The notes below the pieces were generated by a model that saw nothing but the letters and a program-made list of their open reading frames with translations, ran no database searches and was not told where the DNA came from. Below are positions 62,302-64,000 of a DNA stretch of 64,000 nucleotides, in pieces. Source of the stretch: Flavobacteriales bacterium (GTDB lineage: Bacteria; Bacteroidota; Bacteroidia; Flavobacteriales; Weeksellaceae). The position numbers were made by a program, and so were the translations under genes. The DNA is taken from positions 222,728 through 286,727 of the forward strand of contig JACJZS010000003.1 in NCBI GenBank assembly GCA_020635515.1. The letters are read 5' to 3'. Each line of letters begins with the position of its first letter. Positions within the stretch are counted from its first letter, which is position 1.

Positions 62302-62335
62302 GGTTTTTAACCCAACTAAATTGGGACTAAAAACC
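62302..62335 (+). other. Stable hairpin in the ssb leader
   Basis: GGTTTTTA (62302-62309) pairs with TAAAAACC (62328-62335) and CCCAA (62311-62315) with TTGGG (62321-62325), with small bulges and a five-base loop. It lies 17 bases upstream of the ssb TTG start. May regulate ssb translation or end the upstream transcript; it has no good T run. Confidence 0.55.
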
Positions 62336-62352
62336 GCGAAGCGTACACTATT

Positions 62353-62691
62353 TTGAAATCATTAAATAAAGTAACATTAATAGGTCATATCGGTAGTGAC
62401 CCTGAATTAAAAGAGCTAGAGAATTGTAAAATAGTACAAATTTCAATTGCTACTTCTGAATACTGGAAAGATAAAAACGGAAATAAAGAAAAACAAACTC
62501 AATGGCACAATCTTGTGTTTTGGAATAAGTTAGCCGAAACTGTTGCTTTATATGTAAAAAAAGGAAGTAGAATCTATATAGAAGGAAAACTAAAAAACAG
62601 AAGTTTTATAGATAAAAATGATACCACAAGATATGTTACCGAAATTCAAGTAAATGAAATGATTATGTTGGATAAAAAAGGTAATTCCTAG
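62353..62691 (+). CDS. ssb: Short single-stranded DNA-binding protein
   Basis: 112 residues from TTG 62353; homologues begin M-x-S-L-N-K-V, and no ATG exists between the upstream stop and KSLNKVTLIG, so TTG is the start. OB-fold: NKVTLIGHIGSDPELKEL, ATSEYWKDKNGNKEKQTQWH, LVFWNKLAETVALYVKKGSR, YVTEIQVNEMIML. It stops right after the OB-fold and lacks the acidic DDDIPF-type tip that recruits repair proteins, so it is a minimal SSB. Its TAG overlaps the convergent recombinase stop (CTAG). Confidence 0.92.
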   Translation: MKSLNKVTLIGHIGSDPELKELENCKIVQISIATSEYWKDKNGNKEKQTQWHNLVFWNKLAETVALYVKKGSRIYIEGKLKNRSFIDKNDTTRYVTEIQVNEMIMLDKKGNS

Positions 62692-63755
62692 AAATCGTCT
62701 AACGGAGATTTAATTTTTGATTTTGTAATTTGAGTAACATGAGTATAAATTTGAGTTGTTTTAATGGAATGATGACCTAAAAGTTCTTGGATAAATCTGA
62801 GGTCTGCTCCACTTTCTAATAAATGAGTAGCATAAGAGTGTCTTAATCCATGTATTCCTATTTGCTTGTTTATTTTTGTTTTTTGCATCGCCCGCTTAAA
62901 TACTTTTTGAACACTTCCAACAGAATATTTTCCACCATATTGCCCTTCAAAAAGCCACTCTTTTGGACGATACGTTTTATAATAAGATCGTAATAAATCT
63001 AAAATAGTTTGAGGTAAATTAGTGTATCTGTCTTTTTTACCTTTTGCAGATTTAATCAGAACCACCATAGAAGAAGAGTCTATATGATTAATCTTAATGT
63101 TAACAATTTCACTTACTCTCAACCCCATACCGTAGCAAAGTTTGAGCATTAGCAAGTGTTTTTGATTGGAAACTGAATTAAATATTAGTTTAATTTCTTC
63201 TTTGCTTAGCATTTTTGGTAAAGACTTTGGCTTTTTAGGTCTAGGAATATCAAAAAACATTCTTTTTCTATGAATTACTTGTTCAAAATAAAATTTCACA
63301 GCATTAATATTTCCATTGAGTTTTCTTTCGCTCCATTTGTTGGTGGTTAAACAATAAAGAAAGTAATCTTTTAATTGTTTTTCGGTTAATTCGTCTACCG
63401 AACGGTATTTTAATAAAATAAGTAAATACGCAAATTCAGAAAGATAGGTTTTTATGGTATTATCGCTATACGCTTTAAGTTTGAGTTTATTAATAAAATT
63501 AGAAAAAGCTTCTTGATTTACGATGTGAATTTTGTCGATAGTGTTTGCTCCCCACTCTTTTTGGGTAAGGTTTAATTCTCTTCTTATGACTACTAAATCA
63601 GGCAAATACCAACATTTTTTGGTTTGACTCCATTTAGAAGATGGAAAACGAGTTTTAAGTTTAATTTTTAGTTCGTTGCTATACGGGAAAGAAATCCATA
63701 TCACTTTTTTAGTATAATGTTCACCAAAAGAAAATTGATATTTTGCTAAATCCAT
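62688..63755 (-). CDS. Tyrosine recombinase (XerC/integrase family)
   Basis: 355 residues. N-terminal extension (about 1-80, including KWSQTKKCWYLPD), SAM-like core-binding domain (about 85-165, KLKAYSDNTIKTYLSEF), catalytic domain with the R-K-H-R-H-Y set: GMGLRVSEIVN (Arg), SAKGKKDRY (Lys), HGLRHSYATHL (His, Arg), ELLGHHS (His) and TTQIYTHV (Tyr). Ends SPLDD, like IS91-associated and integron integrases, but lacks the IntI-specific insert. Its target site is not identified. Not similar in size to chromosomal XerC/XerD (about 300), so it is likely an element-related recombinase. Confidence 0.92.
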   Translation of the reverse strand: MDLAKYQFSFGEHYTKKVIWISFPYSNELKIKLKTRFPSSKWSQTKKCWYLPDLVVIRRELNLTQKEWGANTIDKIHIVNQEAFSNFINKLKLKAYSDNTIKTYLSEFAYLLILLKYRSVDELTEKQLKDYFLYCLTTNKWSERKLNGNINAVKFYFEQVIHRKRMFFDIPRPKKPKSLPKMLSKEEIKLIFNSVSNQKHLLMLKLCYGMGLRVSEIVNIKINHIDSSSMVVLIKSAKGKKDRYTNLPQTILDLLRSYYKTYRPKEWLFEGQYGGKYSVGSVQKVFKRAMQKTKINKQIGIHGLRHSYATHLLESGADLRFIQELLGHHSIKTTQIYTHVTQITKSKIKSPLDDF

Positions 63756-63889
63756 GTCTTTATTTTGTATAGAATAATGTTAAAACAAAATTACAAAACA
63801 ATTCACAATATACAATATGAAGACATCACAAAATACATTAAAAACCGTTACTATTAGTGATGATTTCAGTAAATTTAACTTTTTAAAAC

Positions 63890-63914
63890 ACATTATTGTA
63901 TTTTAAAATAATGT
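63890..63914. repeat. 8-bp inverted repeat in the right-edge region
   Basis: ACATTATT (63890-63897) and AATAATGT (63907-63914); the arms span the -33 box and spacer of the rightward promoter. Possible operator. Confidence 0.35.
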
Positions 63915-63925
63915 CCATATATTTG
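63896..63925 (+). promoter_or_regulatory. Consensus promoter reading off the right edge
   Basis: TTG (63896-63898), 19-base spacer, TATATTTG (63918-63925): exact match. The leader runs about 60 bases to a possible start ATG at 63992; the gene itself is outside the window. The 63756-64000 stretch otherwise holds no gene I can support. Confidence 0.7.
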
Positions 63926-64000
63926 TGTGTTGTGCGTCATGCTAAAAAAAAGACAGTGCTAAAAATTAACATTAAAGAATAGACAAGAAAAATGCTTTTT

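Noticed and set aside
62302..62335. Integron attC site
   Set aside because: The hairpin lacks proper RYYYAAC and GTTRRRY boxes and the nearby recombinase lacks the IntI-specific insert.
1..64000. CRISPR arrays, rRNA operons, prophage
   Set aside because: No regularly spaced repeats, no rRNA sequence and no phage structural genes were seen on either strand.

Overview
The window is one stretch of a low-GC bacterial chromosome from the Bacteroidota, most likely order Flavobacteriales. Three lines point there. The gene order dapA / ferritin / bamD / rpoZ / coaBC / porD (DUF4835) / recN and the block rsfS-ftsH-LUD-cdsA-psd are typical of that group. Many genes are preceded by the Bacteroidota promoter pattern TTG-N19/20-TANNTTTG, or by its -7 half. 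Several families are nearly confined to the phylum (DUF349 repeat protein, cyclophilin-FKBP fusion, LA_2272-type surface protein, BetR-type regulator). The genus cannot be read from the sequence. Almost all of the DNA is coding; no gene-free stretch exceeds about 250 bases.

Layout. 1-1360: 5' part of a eukaryote-type glycogen branching enzyme, cut by the window edge. 1495-6503: argS and leuS; leuS carries an in-frame 424-bp element with perfect 19-bp inverted termini that encodes a DUF559 nuclease-like domain. 6614-10362: TSUP permease and ClpB. 10420-16997 (minus): dapA, ferritin, bamD, rpoZ, coaBC, porD, recN. 17150-21374: dicarboxylate symporter, HU, flavin/2Fe-2S reductase, thioredoxin, FolD. 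21525-26659 (plus): tail-specific protease, then amgK-like kinase, stand-alone RapZ C-domain, murU-like nucleotidyltransferase and aldo/keto reductase, probably a cell-wall sugar recycling operon. 26756-34894: DUF349 protein, K+ channel, exonuclease III, lipid kinase, Rpe, Ca2+/Na+ antiporter, LepA. 34972-37489: three overlapping glycan-synthesis genes. 37587-43647: FabI, small HMA-like protein, MerR, phospholipid synthesis (psd, cdsA), LUD protein, FtsH, RsfS. 43736-47219: BirA, LA_2272 surface protein, BetR-like regulator with a 14-bp palindrome at its start, gamma-carbonic anhydrase. 47376-54612: translation/transcription block (infB, nusA, rimP, rpmA, rplU) plus a zinc-ribbon-family protein and Nif3. 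54673-60885: fused prolyl isomerase, two tandem small surface-protein paralogues, YidC, PyrG. 61050-63755: tRNA-Arg(ACG), a periplasmic-binding lipoprotein, a short SSB and a tyrosine recombinase. A consensus promoter at 63896-63925 reads off the right edge into an unseen gene.

Most genes are housekeeping (translation, envelope biogenesis, cofactors, lipids). The most unusual object is the nuclease-encoding palindrome-bounded element inside leuS, which leaves the synthetase frame open. Second in interest are the AmgK/RapZ-C/MurU cluster and the recombinase/SSB region at the right edge. No CRISPR array, rRNA, prophage or complete transposase-bearing insertion sequence was seen.
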